From: Actinomycetota bacterium
GTDB taxonomy: Bacteria > Actinomycetota > Thermoleophilia > Gaiellales > Gaiellaceae
Direction of reading: 5' to 3'
Length of the DNA stretch: 14,316 nucleotides
Assembly (NCBI GenBank): GCA_013821525.1
Contig: JACDGR010000044.1
Coordinates: forward strand, 1 to 14,316
Under the pieces are notes generated by a model. The model had not been told where the DNA came from. It ran no database searches and saw only the letters and a program-made list of their open reading frames with translations. Below, in pieces: positions 7,241 to 14,187 of this stretch. The position numbers were made by a program, and so were the translations under genes. Position 1 is the stretch's first letter. Each line of letters opens with the position of its first letter.

Positions 7241-8785
7241 CTAGCGAAGGCGCCGATACACGAAGGCCTGCACGGGCTTGAAGTAGTTGTGCTTGACGGC
7301 GATCTCGTCCGTCACGACGTGATGCTCGAGATGAAAGCGGGGGTTGCTCTCGAGGAGACGCGTCCAGGCGCGAGACCGCCGCCAGACGAGCCGCGTCCAC
7401 GGCGCCTTCCAGGCGCGATAGTCGCGAAAGACGGGCGCAACGACGACGAACTCCCGTCCCGGCGGCACCGTCCGCAGCAGCGAATCGAGCGTGGGTGCGG
7501 GTTGAGCCGCGGTCAGCCGGTCGACGGCGTCCCGCCAGTCGAAGACCTGGGGATCCTCGACGGGGCCAAGGGTGGTCGCCCAGCGGAGCCCGCTCCCGAG
7601 GTAGTACCGGAGCACCGGCACCTGCTCGGGATGGGTCGAGATCACGAGCTCGCCTGGATGGATGTACTGCGCGACCTCGGCCGTGATCGCCCGGGCGTTC
7701 TCCTTGTCGTCCTTGACCGAGTAGCCCCACCACAGGAAGAGCACCGCGACGAGCGCGACGGCGCCGAGCCTGCCGGCGCGCACGATCGCGGCCGCGGCGA
7801 GCACTACCGCCGGGCCGAGGATCACCCCGAAGTACCGCGTCGTCCACGCCGGCGAGACCTGCGAGACGATCCAGGCGCTGAACACGGCGACGATCACGAT
7901 CGCCGCGAGCGAGCGCTCGAGGCGGCGCGCGGAGGAGACGAGCCCCGCTGCAGCGGTCACGACGAACGCGACGAGTGGTGCGTCGCCCCCGAGCACCGTC
8001 CCGGCGGCGGTGAAGAGCTCATGGAAGCTCGGGACGGTCGACCACGGTGCGCCGGTGTGCTTGGCCTGTGAGAGCACGGTCGGGATCCAAGGCAGGTAGA
8101 GAATCGCCACGCCGATCGTCACGACGCCGAACGTGCGCAGGTGGTCGCGTCCGTATGCCAGCGTCGCAGCGAGGAGCGCGAGGCAGAAGAAGAGCCCCCA
8201 GTTGTGGGCATAGACCATCAGCGCGAGCGTCGGCACGAGCGCGGCTGCCCACACGCGACGCTCGCGGAGCACGCCGTTCACGTAGGCGAGGGTCGCGAAC
8301 ATCGACAGAAAACCCTCGAGCGCATACATCCGCGTCTCCTGGCCGTAGTACGTGAGGTACGGCGTGAAGGCGACGAGCAGTGCGCAGACGAGCCCTGTCC
8401 TTCGGTCGTGAAGGCTCTTCCCGGTTGCGTAGGAGAGCGGGATCGTCGCGATCACAAAGATCAGCGACAGGGTGTGCGTTGCCGCTTCGCTGTCCCCGAA
8501 CACGCGGATCCACAGTCCGAGGAGCATGTAGTAGCCAGGCGGCGAGCCGTCCTGGCGCAGCACGTTCGGGATCGAGGTCCAGTGATGGTGCGCCACACCG
8601 ACGGAGATCCCCTCGTCGATCCAGAAGCCCGAGTTCAGATGCATCGAACGCAGGAGCAGCGAAAGCAGCGTCAGCGCGCCGACGGTCACGATGACCGCCC
8701 CCCGGCGGTCGAACAGGCGCTCCCAGTCGGCAGCCCGCGACCGCAACGCGCGGCTGCGCAGCGCGCCCGCGCGGGCAGTAGTCAC
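7241..8785 (-). CDS. GT39/PMT-like membrane glycosyltransferase
   Basis: A 514-residue GT-C enzyme, predicted to use a polyprenyl-phosphate sugar on the outer membrane face. A short basic cytoplasmic tail (1-28) precedes TM1 (~29-46). The first external loop carries the D57/E58 acidic pair (GFWIDEGIS) and SPPGYYMLL, and the second loop QETRMYALEG, both typical of the PMT_2 group. About ten more hydrophobic helices and a ~150-residue soluble C-terminal part follow. The frame stays open far upstream on the minus strand, but that stretch is Arg/Ala-rich shadow of the preceding gene. The GTG at 8785-8783 overlaps the preceding TGA as GTGA, a classic coupled start, and gives a sensible N-terminus. 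It is not highly similar to the second glycosyltransferase, so the two probably act on different substrates. Confidence 0.92.
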   Translation of the reverse strand: MTTARAGALRSRALRSRAADWERLFDRRGAVIVTVGALTLLSLLLRSMHLNSGFWIDEGISVGVAHHHWTSIPNVLRQDGSPPGYYMLLGLWIRVFGDSEAATHTLSLIFVIATIPLSYATGKSLHDRRTGLVCALLVAFTPYLTYYGQETRMYALEGFLSMFATLAYVNGVLRERRVWAAALVPTLALMVYAHNWGLFFCLALLAATLAYGRDHLRTFGVVTIGVAILYLPWIPTVLSQAKHTGAPWSTVPSFHELFTAAGTVLGGDAPLVAFVVTAAAGLVSSARRLERSLAAIVIVAVFSAWIVSQVSPAWTTRYFGVILGPAVVLAAAAIVRAGRLGAVALVAVLFLWWGYSVKDDKENARAITAEVAQYIHPGELVISTHPEQVPVLRYYLGSGLRWATTLGPVEDPQVFDWRDAVDRLTAAQPAPTLDSLLRTVPPGREFVVVAPVFRDYRAWKAPWTRLVWRRSRAWTRLLESNPRFHLEHHVVTDEIAVKHNYFKPVQAFVYRRLR

Positions 8786-9711
8786 ACGGGTCTCCGCGTG
8801 TAGCGCCCGAGGAATATCGCGAACCCTGCGACGGTGATCGGCACAAAGAGCACGAACCGCAGCACCAGCAGGTAACCGAGCGCGGGTTGACCGAGCGAGC
8901 GCAGCGCGAGGAGCACCGCGGCGTCGTATGTGCCGACGTAGCCCGGTGCCGCAGGGATCAACGCAGAGAGGTTCGTCAACGCCATCACGTACAGCGCACC
9001 CGTGATGCCCAGCTCGATGCCGACCGCCTTCCCGACCGTCAAGTACACCGCAGCTTCGAGCAGCCACAGGAGCACCGAGAACGAAAGGAGCCCCGCACCG
9101 TGCGCGCTCCTGAGCTCGCGGATCGAGACGGCGAGCGGTTGCGCCCACGTGCGGAGGCGCGCGAGCCCGCGCAGGCGCGCAAAGAGCAATGCGAGCACCG
9201 CGAGCACGGCCAGTGCCGCAACGACGTACGGCAGCGGCCCCAAGCCGAGCCCGCGTGCGACCACGACGACACCGAACAGCAGCGCCAGTGCGCAAACGTC
9301 GAGCAGACGTTCGGCGACGACCGTTCCGAGCACCTCCCGACGCCGGCCGCGCAGCAGCACCACGCGCATCAGATCTCCGGCGCGGGCCGGCAGCGTGTTG
9401 TTCCCCATGTAGCCGACAAGGGTCAGGCGGTAGCTCTCGGCCCGTCCGCGGTCAAGGTCTGACCGGTGCAGGATCCGATGCCATCGCTCTGCGCGCAGCA
9501 GCGTTGCAGCGGCATAGATGCAGAGAGCCCCGATCAACTCGCCGACCGCACCCGCGTCGAGAGAGAGCTGTGGCGCGCGCTGCCGTGTCGCCCACCAGAC
9601 GACGCCCGCCAGAGCAGCGAGCGACACGCCGGCCTGGAGCAGGCCGACGCGAGGCCTGCGCGCTTGCTCGACGCTCGCCAAACCGGGCTGGAAGCTACCA
9701 GCGATGCTCAC
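8782..9711 (-). CDS. UPF0104 / LPG-synthase-TM-like integral membrane protein
   Basis: A 309-residue polytopic membrane protein with about eight hydrophobic helices. Family signatures are LRAERWHRIL (~72-81), the loop GNNTLPARAGDLMRVVLL (~102-119), VVAERLLDV (~129-137) and the C-terminal ALIPAAPGYVGTYDAAVLLAL (~250-270). These match the membrane domain shared with lysylphosphatidylglycerol synthase (MprF) and the archaeal AglD family. Only the membrane part is present, without the C-terminal aminoacyltransferase domain, so tRNA-dependent lipid lysylation is not expected; a role in lipid or glycolipid translocation is often proposed for such proteins. GTG start, no strong ribosome binding site, 44 bases after the small upstream gene. 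It overlaps the following glycosyltransferase by four bases, implying translational coupling and a shared glycolipid pathway. Confidence 0.9.
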   Translation of the reverse strand: MSIAGSFQPGLASVEQARRPRVGLLQAGVSLAALAGVVWWATRQRAPQLSLDAGAVGELIGALCIYAAATLLRAERWHRILHRSDLDRGRAESYRLTLVGYMGNNTLPARAGDLMRVVLLRGRRREVLGTVVAERLLDVCALALLFGVVVVARGLGLGPLPYVVAALAVLAVLALLFARLRGLARLRTWAQPLAVSIRELRSAHGAGLLSFSVLLWLLEAAVYLTVGKAVGIELGITGALYVMALTNLSALIPAAPGYVGTYDAAVLLALRSLGQPALGYLLVLRFVLFVPITVAGFAIFLGRYTRRPV

Positions 9712-9755
9712 CCGAACGAGGGAGGAGCGGGTCGTGGAGCCGGTTTCGAGGCGGT

Positions 9756-10076
9756 CTAGGCCGGGCGGCTCGCGTCTGCATCCTGGGCGCGAGGCGTCAG
9801 GGGCGCGACGACCCGCCGCGCGCCGACCGAGTAGACGAGATCGACCGTGTCGTTCTTCTTGTAGCTCCCGGCGACGCCGAAGAAGATCGACGACCAGCGC
9901 CAGAACCCGAGCCGCCCTTCGCGCGCCAGGCGGCGGCGAAAGACGAGCGAGCGGCCAACCTGGTCGAAGTCGGTGCCTGGCTGCTGGCGGACGCCGTTCA
10001 CGAAGAGCTCGAACGGGCCATCGACCCCGGGCGGGAGGTCGACGATGCTCTGGTCGTCAGGGCCGGGTGCTTCCAC
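9756..10076 (-). CDS. Small conserved-looking protein of unknown function
   Basis: A 106-residue protein I cannot assign to a named family. No signal peptide or clear TM helix. Residues ~17-50 read as a compact beta segment (PFELFVNGVRQQPGTDF, then RSLVFRRRL), a pattern also seen in small beta domains of phage tail proteins but too general to identify it. Residues ~58-84 are aromatic (LGFWRWSSIFFGVAGSY) and the region KKNDTVDLVYSVGARRV resembles a beta hairpin. Codon use follows the neighbours and the frame is intact, which argues for a real gene. Start GTG at 10076 lies only 10 bases from the divergent coxB start, so one of the two starts may be further inside. It is probably the first gene of the minus-strand glycan block, or a small oxidase-linked gene; context cannot decide. 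Confidence 0.7.
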   Translation of the reverse strand: MEAPGPDDQSIVDLPPGVDGPFELFVNGVRQQPGTDFDQVGRSLVFRRRLAREGRLGFWRWSSIFFGVAGSYKKNDTVDLVYSVGARRVVAPLTPRAQDADASRPA

Positions 10077-10099
10077 GCTCTATACGATGCCAGCCGGGG
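10077..10099. promoter_or_regulatory. Very short divergent start region between the small gene and coxB
   Basis: Only ten bases separate the GTG at 10076 (minus) from the ATG at 10087 (plus). The AT-rich stretch CTCTATACGAT (10078-10088) is the only -10-like sequence here. For coxB it would place transcription onset near 10093-10096, just before a GTG at 10099 (residue 5), giving an almost leaderless transcript. On the other strand it reads TATAGA just upstream of the GTG at 10076. No convincing -35 element is visible for either direction. Confidence 0.3.
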
Positions 10100-11073
10100 T
10101 GCGCCGGACTGCAATAGTCACGCTTGTCACGACGCTCGTCGCCCTCGCGGCGACGACCGCCGTCGCGTACGCGGGCAACGGAGGACTGCTGCCGGGCGAG
10201 GCTCACTCGCCGAACGCGCACCGCATCCACCAGGTCTACGTCTTCATCTTGATCTTCACCGGGATCATCCTTGTCGGCGTCGAAGGCGTGCTGATCGCGT
10301 TCATCATCAAGTACCGGCGCGGCAAGCGCCCGAGAACGGCCGAGGGGCCGCAGATCCACGGCTCCGGGCGGCTCGAGATCATCTGGACGGTGTTGCCCGT
10401 CGTGGTGCTCGCAGCGATCGGCGCGTTCCTGCTCGTGAAGCTCCCGGGGATCGCCAACGCGCCGAAGGCGGCTGCAGCCGACCAGACGACCGTCACCGTC
10501 GAGGGCCACCAGTTCTACTGGCTGTTCCGGTATCCGAACGGTGCGATCTCGATCGACCGGCTCGTTGCGCCGGCCGACCAAGTCGTGAACGAGGAGGTCG
10601 TCGGGTACGACTACGACGTCAACCACTCGTGGTGGGTGCCCGACTTCGGCGGCAAGTACGACGCCATCCCCGGGCACACGAACAAGACGTGGTTCAAGGC
10701 CCCGGCCGCCGACTATGTCGCGCGCTGCGCGGAGCTGTGCGGCATCCAGCACGCACTGATGGACGCGACCGTTCACGTCGTTCCGCGCACGCAGTACGAC
10801 GCGTTCCTCAGCAAACGCAAGAGCGCGGCCGGCACATACGACCTCGGTCGCGAGGAGTGGACAGGCGTCTGCCAGAAGTGTCACCGGCTGGGCTCGAAGT
10901 ACATCGGGCCGGCGCTCAGGAACAACTCGCTGCTCGCACAGCGGAAGGGGCTCGAGGTGCTGCTGCGCAACGGGCAGGGGCAGATGCCGCCCGTCGGCAA
11001 GAACTGGAGCGGCGCTCAGATCGACGCGCTCATTAGCTATACGAAGCAGTTCGTGGCAAAGGGAGGTTCGTAG
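10087..11073 (+). CDS. coxB: Cytochrome c oxidase subunit II with fused cytochrome c domain (caa3 type)
   Basis: A 328-residue subunit II of the heme-copper oxidase, which takes electrons from cytochrome c and passes them to subunit I. Signal peptide ~1-29 (AVAYAG), TM1 ~49-75, TM2 ~98-118, then a cupredoxin domain with the complete CuA set: H180 (NHSWWVPDFGG), C214, E216, C218, H222 and M225 (CAELCGIQHALM). A short C-terminal cytochrome c domain carries CQKCH (C262, C265, H266) and a likely axial M300 (GQGQMPP), as in caa3 oxidases. The ATG at 10087 is chosen for the signal peptide; GTG at 10099 would also work. The frame is open further upstream but that part is shadow. Its TAG shares one base with the ctaD GTG (TAGTG). 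No lipobox cysteine. Confidence 0.97.
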   Translation: MPAGVRRTAIVTLVTTLVALAATTAVAYAGNGGLLPGEAHSPNAHRIHQVYVFILIFTGIILVGVEGVLIAFIIKYRRGKRPRTAEGPQIHGSGRLEIIWTVLPVVVLAAIGAFLLVKLPGIANAPKAAAADQTTVTVEGHQFYWLFRYPNGAISIDRLVAPADQVVNEEVVGYDYDVNHSWWVPDFGGKYDAIPGHTNKTWFKAPAADYVARCAELCGIQHALMDATVHVVPRTQYDAFLSKRKSAAGTYDLGREEWTGVCQKCHRLGSKYIGPALRNNSLLAQRKGLEVLLRNGQGQMPPVGKNWSGAQIDALISYTKQFVAKGGS

Positions 11074-12716
11074 TGGCGGTCAACGTCGAGTCGATCCAGC
11101 CCTACCGCGCCGACTGGCGCCGCGGCAAGGTGACGTCGTGGCTGACGACGGTCGACCACAAGCGCATCGGGATCCTCTACATCGTCACGGCGCTCGTCTT
11201 CTTCGTGATCGGCGGCATTCTCGCGCTGATGATGCGCGCCCAGCTGGCGACGCCGAACGAGCACCTGCTGACGAAGGGCTCCTACAACGAGGTGCTGACG
11301 ATTCACGGCACGACGATGATCTTCCTCGTCGTCGTCCCGATCCTGGCGGGCTTCGGCAACTTCCTCGTGCCGCTGATGATCGGCGCACGTGACATGGCGT
11401 TCCCGCGCCTGAACGCACTCTCCTACTGGTTGTACCTGCTCGGCGGGATCGTGCTGATGCTCAGCTTCTTCGCGAGCGACGGCGCGGGCAAGTCGGGCTG
11501 GACGTCCTACGTGCCGCTGTCGACTCTGCATTCTCCCGGTAGCGGCCAGGATCTCTGGATCCTCAGCCTGCACATCCTTTCGATCTCATCGCTCGTCGGC
11601 GCGATCAACATCGTCGTGACCGTGCACAACATGCGCACGCCCGGCATGTCGTGGATGCGGATCCCGCTCTTCGTGTGGGCGATGGTCACCTACGCGTGGC
11701 TGCTGATCATCGTGCTGCCGACGCTGTCGGCCGGCCTGACGCTGATGCTGCTCGACCGGCAGGCCGGAACGCACTTCTTCGATCCCGCGCACGGAGGCAG
11801 CCCGATCCTCTACCAGCACGTCTTCTGGTTCTTCGGGCATCCCGAGGTCTACATCATGATCCTGCCCGCGATGGGGATCGTCTCGGAGATCCTCCCGGTG
11901 TTCTCGCGCAAGCCGATCTTCGGGTACAAGGCGGTGGCGCTGTCCACGGTCGGCATCGCGTTCTACTCGCTGCTCGTGTGGGCGCACCACATGTTCGCCG
12001 TCGGCCTCCCGATCGGGCTCGACATCTTCTTCATGGTCAGCTCGATGATCATCGCGATCCCGACGGGCGTGAAGATCTTCAACTGGCTCGCGACGCTGTG
12101 GCGCGGCAACATCTCGTTCGACACGCCGATGTTGTGGTGTCTCGGTTTCATCGGCGTCTTCACGATCGGCGGGATCTCGGGCATCTTCCTCGCGTCGTTC
12201 CCGGTCGACTGGGCGGTCACCGACACCTACTACGTCGTCGCGCATCTGCACTACGTGCTCTTCGGCGGCTCGATCTTCGGGATCTTCGGCAGCCTCTATT
12301 ACTGGTGGCCGAAGATGTTCGGGCGGATGCTCGACGAGCGTCTTGGCAAGCTGCATTTCTGGCTCGTCTTCTGGGGCTTCAACTTCACGTTCATGCCGCA
12401 GCACTTCCTCGGCATGCTCGGCATGCCCCGTCGCGTCTACACCTACCACCCGGGCGGGATCTGGGAGGTCTACAACATGATCTCCTCGGTCGGATCGGCG
12501 ATCATGGCGCTCGGGATGCTCGTGTTCGTCGTCAACGTGGTGAAGACGACGCGCACCGGCGCACGCGCAGGCAACGACCCGTGGGTCGCAGACACGCTCG
12601 AGTGGTACACGACGTCGCCGCCGCCTGAATGGAACTTCGACAAGGTCCCGTACGTGACGAGCGCCCGGCCTCTCCGTGATCTGCGCCGGCGCCTCGCCGA
12701 GACGAGAGGCGCGTGA
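11073..12716 (+). CDS. ctaD: Cytochrome c oxidase subunit I
   Basis: A 547-residue, 12-TM catalytic subunit that reduces O2 to water and pumps protons. Visible ligands: H78 (TIHGTTM) and H393 for the low-spin heme, H391 for heme a3 (VVAHLHYVLFGG), and H256, H305 and H306 for CuB (FFGHPEVY, WAHHMF). Y260 in HPEVY is the cross-linked tyrosine of A-type enzymes, and E258 marks the end of the D channel. D107 and N114 (ARDMAFPRLNALSYW) form the D-channel entry and K333 (IPTGVKIFNW) the K channel, so it is an A-family pump. Length is normal, with no fused subunit III. GTG start at 11073 overlaps the coxB stop, and the TGA overlaps the ctaB start: strong translational coupling. Confidence 0.98.
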   Translation: MAVNVESIQPYRADWRRGKVTSWLTTVDHKRIGILYIVTALVFFVIGGILALMMRAQLATPNEHLLTKGSYNEVLTIHGTTMIFLVVVPILAGFGNFLVPLMIGARDMAFPRLNALSYWLYLLGGIVLMLSFFASDGAGKSGWTSYVPLSTLHSPGSGQDLWILSLHILSISSLVGAINIVVTVHNMRTPGMSWMRIPLFVWAMVTYAWLLIIVLPTLSAGLTLMLLDRQAGTHFFDPAHGGSPILYQHVFWFFGHPEVYIMILPAMGIVSEILPVFSRKPIFGYKAVALSTVGIAFYSLLVWAHHMFAVGLPIGLDIFFMVSSMIIAIPTGVKIFNWLATLWRGNISFDTPMLWCLGFIGVFTIGGISGIFLASFPVDWAVTDTYYVVAHLHYVLFGGSIFGIFGSLYYWWPKMFGRMLDERLGKLHFWLVFWGFNFTFMPQHFLGMLGMPRRVYTYHPGGIWEVYNMISSVGSAIMALGMLVFVVNVVKTTRTGARAGNDPWVADTLEWYTTSPPPEWNFDKVPYVTSARPLRDLRRRLAETRGA

Positions 12717-13888
12717 TGGGATTCTGGGCGCGCGTGACCGCGGTGGCCGCGGTGCTCGGAACGGGCCTCGCGGTCGTCTCGGGAGCGGCCGGCTGGGGAA
12801 CCGCGCACCGCGTGCTCGCCGCGGTGGCGCTGCCTCCGCTCGCAGCGCTCGCAGCGACGGCGTGGGTGACGGCGCGCAAGCAGCTTCCGGCAGCCCTGAC
12901 GGCGCTCGTTCTCTTCGGGCTCGCCGCCCTCCTCACAGGACGCACGGTGCATCTCGTGTTCGCCTCGCTCGCGTTCGCGGCGACAGTGCTCGTCGCCGCC
13001 GGTGCGTTCAGCGGCTCTGAAGTCCGGCAGGGCCCGCTGCGCGACTACGTCACGCTGACGAAGCCGCGCATCATGTCGCTGCTTCTCCTGACGGGAGGGG
13101 CCGGGGCGTTCGTCGGTGCGGACGGGCTCCCCTCGTGGAGCGTCTTTGCACTGATGCTGGCCGGACTTGCACTCGCGTGCGGCGGCGCGTCAGCACTCAA
13201 CCATTACCTCGATCGCGACATCGACAAGCTGATGGGCTCGCGGACGGAACAGCGGCCGGTTGCCTCGGGGCGCGTCCCGGCTGCGCAGGCGCTCGAGTTC
13301 GGGCTCGCGCTGTCGGCGTTCTCGTTCGTCCTGCTCGACTCCCTCGTCAACCTGCCGACGGCGCTACTCGCGCTCGGTGGGAACCTCTTCTACGTGCTCG
13401 TCTACACCCGCTGGTTGAAGCGCTCGACCGCGCAGAACATCGTGATCGGCGGCGCCGCGGGCGCGGTTCCGCCGCTCGTCGGCTATGCGAGTGCATCGGG
13501 CCACCTCGGCTGGGCGGCGCTCGTGATGTTCGTCGTCGTGTTCGTGTGGACGCCGCCGCACTTCTGGGCGCTCGCGCTGATGATCAAGGAGCACTACGCC
13601 CGAGCCGGTGTGCCGATGCTGCCGGTGACGCGCGGGGACGAGGAGACGGCGCGGCAGATCGTGCGATACACGGTGGTGCTGATCGCAGTCACGCTGGCGC
13701 CGGTGGCGTTCGGTGTCTTCGGCCTCGCCTACGCGTTGTCGGCTGCGGTGCTCGGTGCGATCTTCGCCTGGTATGCGCTCGAGCTGCGCCGCTCCCTCGA
13801 ACGCGTCGCCGCGGTGCGGCTCTTTCACTACTCGCTCCTCTACCTCGCGCTGCTCTTCGTCGCGATGGCCGTGGACGTGTCGATCTGA
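12713..13888 (+). CDS. ctaB: Protoheme IX farnesyltransferase (heme O synthase) with N-terminal CtaA-like membrane extension
   Basis: A 391-residue UbiA-family enzyme that adds a farnesyl chain to heme B, giving heme O, the precursor of heme A. The prenyltransferase part starts near residue 107 (LRDYVTLTKPRIMSLL). It has the first Asp-rich motif with N163, D167 and D171 (NHYLDRDIDKLMGSRTEQRP), the second conserved loop (YTRWLKRSTAQNIVIGG), and WTPPHFWALAL with IKEHYARAGVPMLPV. The usual length is about 290-310 residues. The extra ~105 N-terminal residues form four hydrophobic helices with H32 (AHRVLA) and H80 (VHLVFA), the spacing seen in the C-terminal half of heme A synthase. Start is GTG at 12713 or ATG at 12716, with GAGAGG just upstream; both overlap the ctaD stop. 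Co-expression with the oxidase fits its role. Confidence 0.95.
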   Translation: MMGFWARVTAVAAVLGTGLAVVSGAAGWGTAHRVLAAVALPPLAALAATAWVTARKQLPAALTALVLFGLAALLTGRTVHLVFASLAFAATVLVAAGAFSGSEVRQGPLRDYVTLTKPRIMSLLLLTGGAGAFVGADGLPSWSVFALMLAGLALACGGASALNHYLDRDIDKLMGSRTEQRPVASGRVPAAQALEFGLALSAFSFVLLDSLVNLPTALLALGGNLFYVLVYTRWLKRSTAQNIVIGGAAGAVPPLVGYASASGHLGWAALVMFVVVFVWTPPHFWALALMIKEHYARAGVPMLPVTRGDEETARQIVRYTVVLIAVTLAPVAFGVFGLAYALSAAVLGAIFAWYALELRRSLERVAAVRLFHYSLLYLALLFVAMAVDVSI

Positions 13889-13900
13889 TGGGGGTAGCGA

Positions 13901-14074
13901 ATGGCTGAGCCGCTCCCCGAACCGCCAACGCCCGAGACGTTCGTCGATCCGTCCGTGCGTGAGCGTGAGATCGCGCGGAAGAACATGGTGTGGGGCTGGG
14001 CGCTCTTCGGGCTCTTCTGGGTGCTCTTCGGCGGCACAACGCTCGTCGCACTCATCTACCTCTGGTACGACTAG
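13901..14074 (+). CDS. 57-residue single-TM protein at the end of the oxidase operon
   Basis: A short reading frame of 57 residues: a Pro/Glu-rich N-terminus (MAEPLPEPPTPETF), a charged stretch (VREREIARKNM, ~19-29) and one hydrophobic helix (~30-55, WGWALFGLFWVLFGG onward) ending in YLWYD*. It begins 12 bases after the ctaB stop, with GGGGG about six bases before the ATG, so translation and co-transcription with the oxidase genes are likely. Topology should be N-in, C-out. Small one-helix subunits accompany many bacterial aa3/caa3 oxidases, so an accessory subunit or assembly factor is the best guess; I do not recognise a specific family. Confidence 0.75.
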   Translation: MAEPLPEPPTPETFVDPSVREREIARKNMVWGWALFGLFWVLFGGTTLVALIYLWYD

Positions 14075-14093
14075 CTGCTCCGGCTTGAGATGA

Positions 14094-14121
14094 TGCTGCG
14101 GCCCGGCGCCGGCCCCCAGCA
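14094..14121 (+). terminator. Terminator-like hairpin after the oxidase operon
   Basis: TGCTG (14094-14098) pairs with CAGCA (14117-14121); inside lie GG/CC and CCG/CGG pairs (14100-14101 with 14114-14115; 14103-14105 with 14110-14112), separated by two C-C mismatches, around a GCGC loop (14106-14109). The core CCGGCGCCGG (14103-14112) is a perfect palindrome. It begins 20 bases after the stop of the last oxidase-operon gene. There is no T-run afterwards, so classical intrinsic termination is uncertain. The rest of the non-coding stretch 14075-14190 shows nothing I recognise. Confidence 0.4.
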
Positions 14122-14187
14122 GGACACCGGACCGCGTGACGGTTCTTCGCTCGTGCCGCGGATTCGGATCGCCGGATCTGCGACAAG

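Noticed and set aside
8786..9295. Minus-strand open frame extending the glycosyltransferase upstream by 170 codons
   Set aside because: The translated extension is Arg/Ala/Cys-rich without domain character, lies on top of the well-supported UPF0104 gene, and a GTGA-coupled start at 8785 gives a normal enzyme.
9973..10086. Upstream extension of the coxB frame to an ATG at 9973
   Set aside because: It would place a Ser/Pro/Thr-rich tail before an obvious signal peptide and overlap the divergent small gene; the start at 10087 or 10099 fits better.
11586..12449. Minus-strand open frame of 287 codons inside ctaD
   Set aside because: Asp/Glu/Arg/His-rich shadow of a conserved membrane protein; no recognisable domain and no initiation context.
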